This document shows, one piece after another, positions 62,892-64,000 of a stretch of DNA of 64,000 nucleotides. The translations under genes and the position numbers were made by a program. The first letter of the stretch is position 1. Every line of letters starts with the position of its first letter. This DNA is from Acidobacteriota bacterium (GTDB taxonomy: Bacteria > Acidobacteriota > Blastocatellia > Pyrinomonadales > Pyrinomonadaceae): the NCBI GenBank assembly GCA_020199775.1, contig JAIVJZ010000041.1, positions 1 to 64,000 on the forward strand, written 5' to 3'. The notes under the pieces were generated by a model. It did no database searches, had not been told where the DNA came from, and was given only the letters and a program-made list of their open reading frames with translations.

Positions 62892-64000
62892 CGCTTCGCA
62901 CTTCGTCCGTGACGGGGATTTCGACGAGAAATTTCGCGCCGCGCGGGCGATTGGGTTCGGCGCGGATACGGCCGCCGTGCTCGTTGACGATGCGCTGGAC
63001 GATGGCGAGGCCGAGACCCGTGCCGCGCCCGCGCGTGGAGAAATAGGGTTGGAAGAGGCGCGAGAAGTCGGAGCGTTCGATGCCGTGGCCGGTGTCTGCG
63101 ATTTCGACGAGGAGCATGCCGCGCGACGGATCGTGGCCGGTGGCGACGGTGATGCGCCGCTCGCCCTCCGCATCGCTCATCGCTTCGAGCGCGTTGTCGA
63201 TCAGGTTGACGACGGCGCGGCGCATCTGCTCCGCATCGAGCATGCCGGGCGGGAGCGTGCGCGCGAGGTGGACGTTCACGCGCACGTCTTCCAAGCGATC
63301 TTCGTAGAGCGCGACCGCCTGCCGCACCACTTCGTTCAAATCCGCCGCTTCGAGGCGCGCGTGCGGCAGGCGCGCGAAACGCGAGAACTCGTCAACCATC
63401 GCCTTCAGCCCCGCCACCTCGCGCGTGATCGTCGTCGTGCATTCCTCGACCACCTGCGCCACGCGCGACACCTCGACGCGCTCCGCTTCGCCTCCCTCTC
63501 CGCCGGTCGCGCCGCCGTTTGCGCCGCTGTTTGCTTTTGCACCGGCCGCGCCGCCGTTCGACGCCGCAGTCTCGACGCTCGCTTCGCCCGCGCCGTACAG
63601 GCGTCGGAAGTTGCGCGCGATGCGTTCGGCCGAGAGTTGGATGGGCGTCAGGGGGTTTTTGATCTCGTGCGCCATGCGGCGCGCGACTTCGCTCCAAGCG
63701 GCGGCGCGCTGCGCGGCCAACAGTTCCGTCAGGTCTTCGATAACGAGCACGATGCCGCGCGAGGAATGCCCGCCGCCTGCGCCGCCCTCCGTGAAGTTGC
63801 CGAGCGCGGTGGCCGTGAGCGCGACGGGCACGACGCCCGCGTCCTGAGATGCTCCGCGCGCCAGTTCCATCTGCCACGCCGCGCGCCCCGTCCGCCGCGC
63901 GCGCGCCAGCACGCGTTCCAGCACGAGATGATCTTCGACGCTCAACATCCCTTTGAGCGGCGCGCCCGGCGGCGGCGTTTCGCCGAGCCGCAGCATGGCG
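62824..64000 (-). CDS. NtrY-like sensor histidine kinase, C-terminal part (runs off the right edge)
   Basis: At least 392 codons, open to the window end, so the N-terminal membrane and HAMP part is missing. A PAS-like segment is followed by the phospho-acceptor His in RRMAHEIKNPLTPIQLSAER, an Ala/Gly-rich insert (NGGAAGAKANSGANGGATGG) within the dimerisation hairpin, the N box VVNLIDNALEAM, and the G boxes IADTGHGI and GRGTGLGLAIVQRIV. The gene lies directly upstream of the NtrX-like regulator. The last about 22 residues (QPSAVSRQLVAAQTDRLNAD and on) are encoded by the heptamer hairpin, not by the kinase family. Confidence 0.9.
   Translation of the reverse strand, partial: AMLRLGETPPPGAPLKGMLSVEDHLVLERVLARARRTGRAAWQMELARGASQDAGVVPVALTATALGNFTEGGAGGGHSSRGIVLVIEDLTELLAAQRAAAWSEVARRMAHEIKNPLTPIQLSAERIARNFRRLYGAGEASVETAASNGGAAGAKANSGANGGATGGEGGEAERVEVSRVAQVVEECTTTITREVAGLKAMVDEFSRFARLPHARLEAADLNEVVRQAVALYEDRLEDVRVNVHLARTLPPGMLDAEQMRRAVVNLIDNALEAMSDAEGERRITVATGHDPSRGMLLVEIADTGHGIERSDFSRLFQPYFSTRGRGTGLGLAIVQRIVNEHGGRIRAEPNRPRGAKFLVEIPVTDEVRSDQPSAVSRQLVAAQTDRLNADG

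Overview
The window looks like chromosomal DNA of a GC-rich, diderm bacterium, most probably an acidobacterium of the Blastocatellia type. The diderm call rests on lpxD, a large TonB-dependent receptor, and lipoproteins with clear lipoboxes. The lineage is inferred from protein families I associate with that group: CHAT-TPR with a DUF4384 partner, FIMAH-tailed PD40 propellers, and paired TPR/TonB-C secreted proteins. No rRNA, tRNA or CRISPR array was recognised.

Layout. 1-6300 is an accessory island: the end of an IS903-group insertion sequence lies 15 bases before a four-gene operon (unknown protein, two BrxD-like P-loop ATPases, an Lhr-like DExH helicase), which is followed by the 3' end of a group II intron. 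6322-8938 is decaying DNA: a palindromic repeat, a broken CHAT-TPR gene and a stump of its DUF4384 partner. 9221-14296 is a minus-strand surface-polysaccharide cluster (GT4, two GT2, a Wzx-type flippase, a truncated membrane glycosyltransferase). 14906-21271 holds a TonB receptor and a kinase / FHA-GAF-cyclase signalling pair. 21458-39352 is mostly minus-strand housekeeping: MidA-type methyltransferase, ALDH, K+ channel coupled to aconitase, cyclophilin, dtd, TonB-C proteins, an SDR lacking a normal start codon, and gatB. Directly upstream of gatB is a rhodanese whose frame crosses a UGA followed by a SECIS-like hairpin. 40160-49686 has mtnA, a UDP-sugar pair (ugd and epimerase), a FecR-like protein, a Tat-exported asparaginase and coaBC. 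49757-52488 has two diverged family-4 uracil-DNA glycosylases and two stand-alone TIR genes behind a near-consensus promoter. 52657-64000 has priA, lpxD, a ferritin-like protein, a FabG-like SDR, a glycolipid glycosyltransferase, hicBA, a radical-SAM protein and an NtrY/NtrX-like two-component system cut by the window end.

Three themes recur. First, there are candidate defence or stress modules: the ATPase/helicase operon, the TIR pair and hicBA. Second, many short intergenic regions hold inverted repeats whose arms are tandem copies of a 7-8 base word that differs from site to site, often touching start or stop codons and sometimes encoding protein tails. Third, several genes depend on unusual decoding or starts: UGA in the rhodanese, a non-AUG start in the SDR, and TTGA and GTGA stop-start overlaps. 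All functional statements come from reading motifs; no database search was run.
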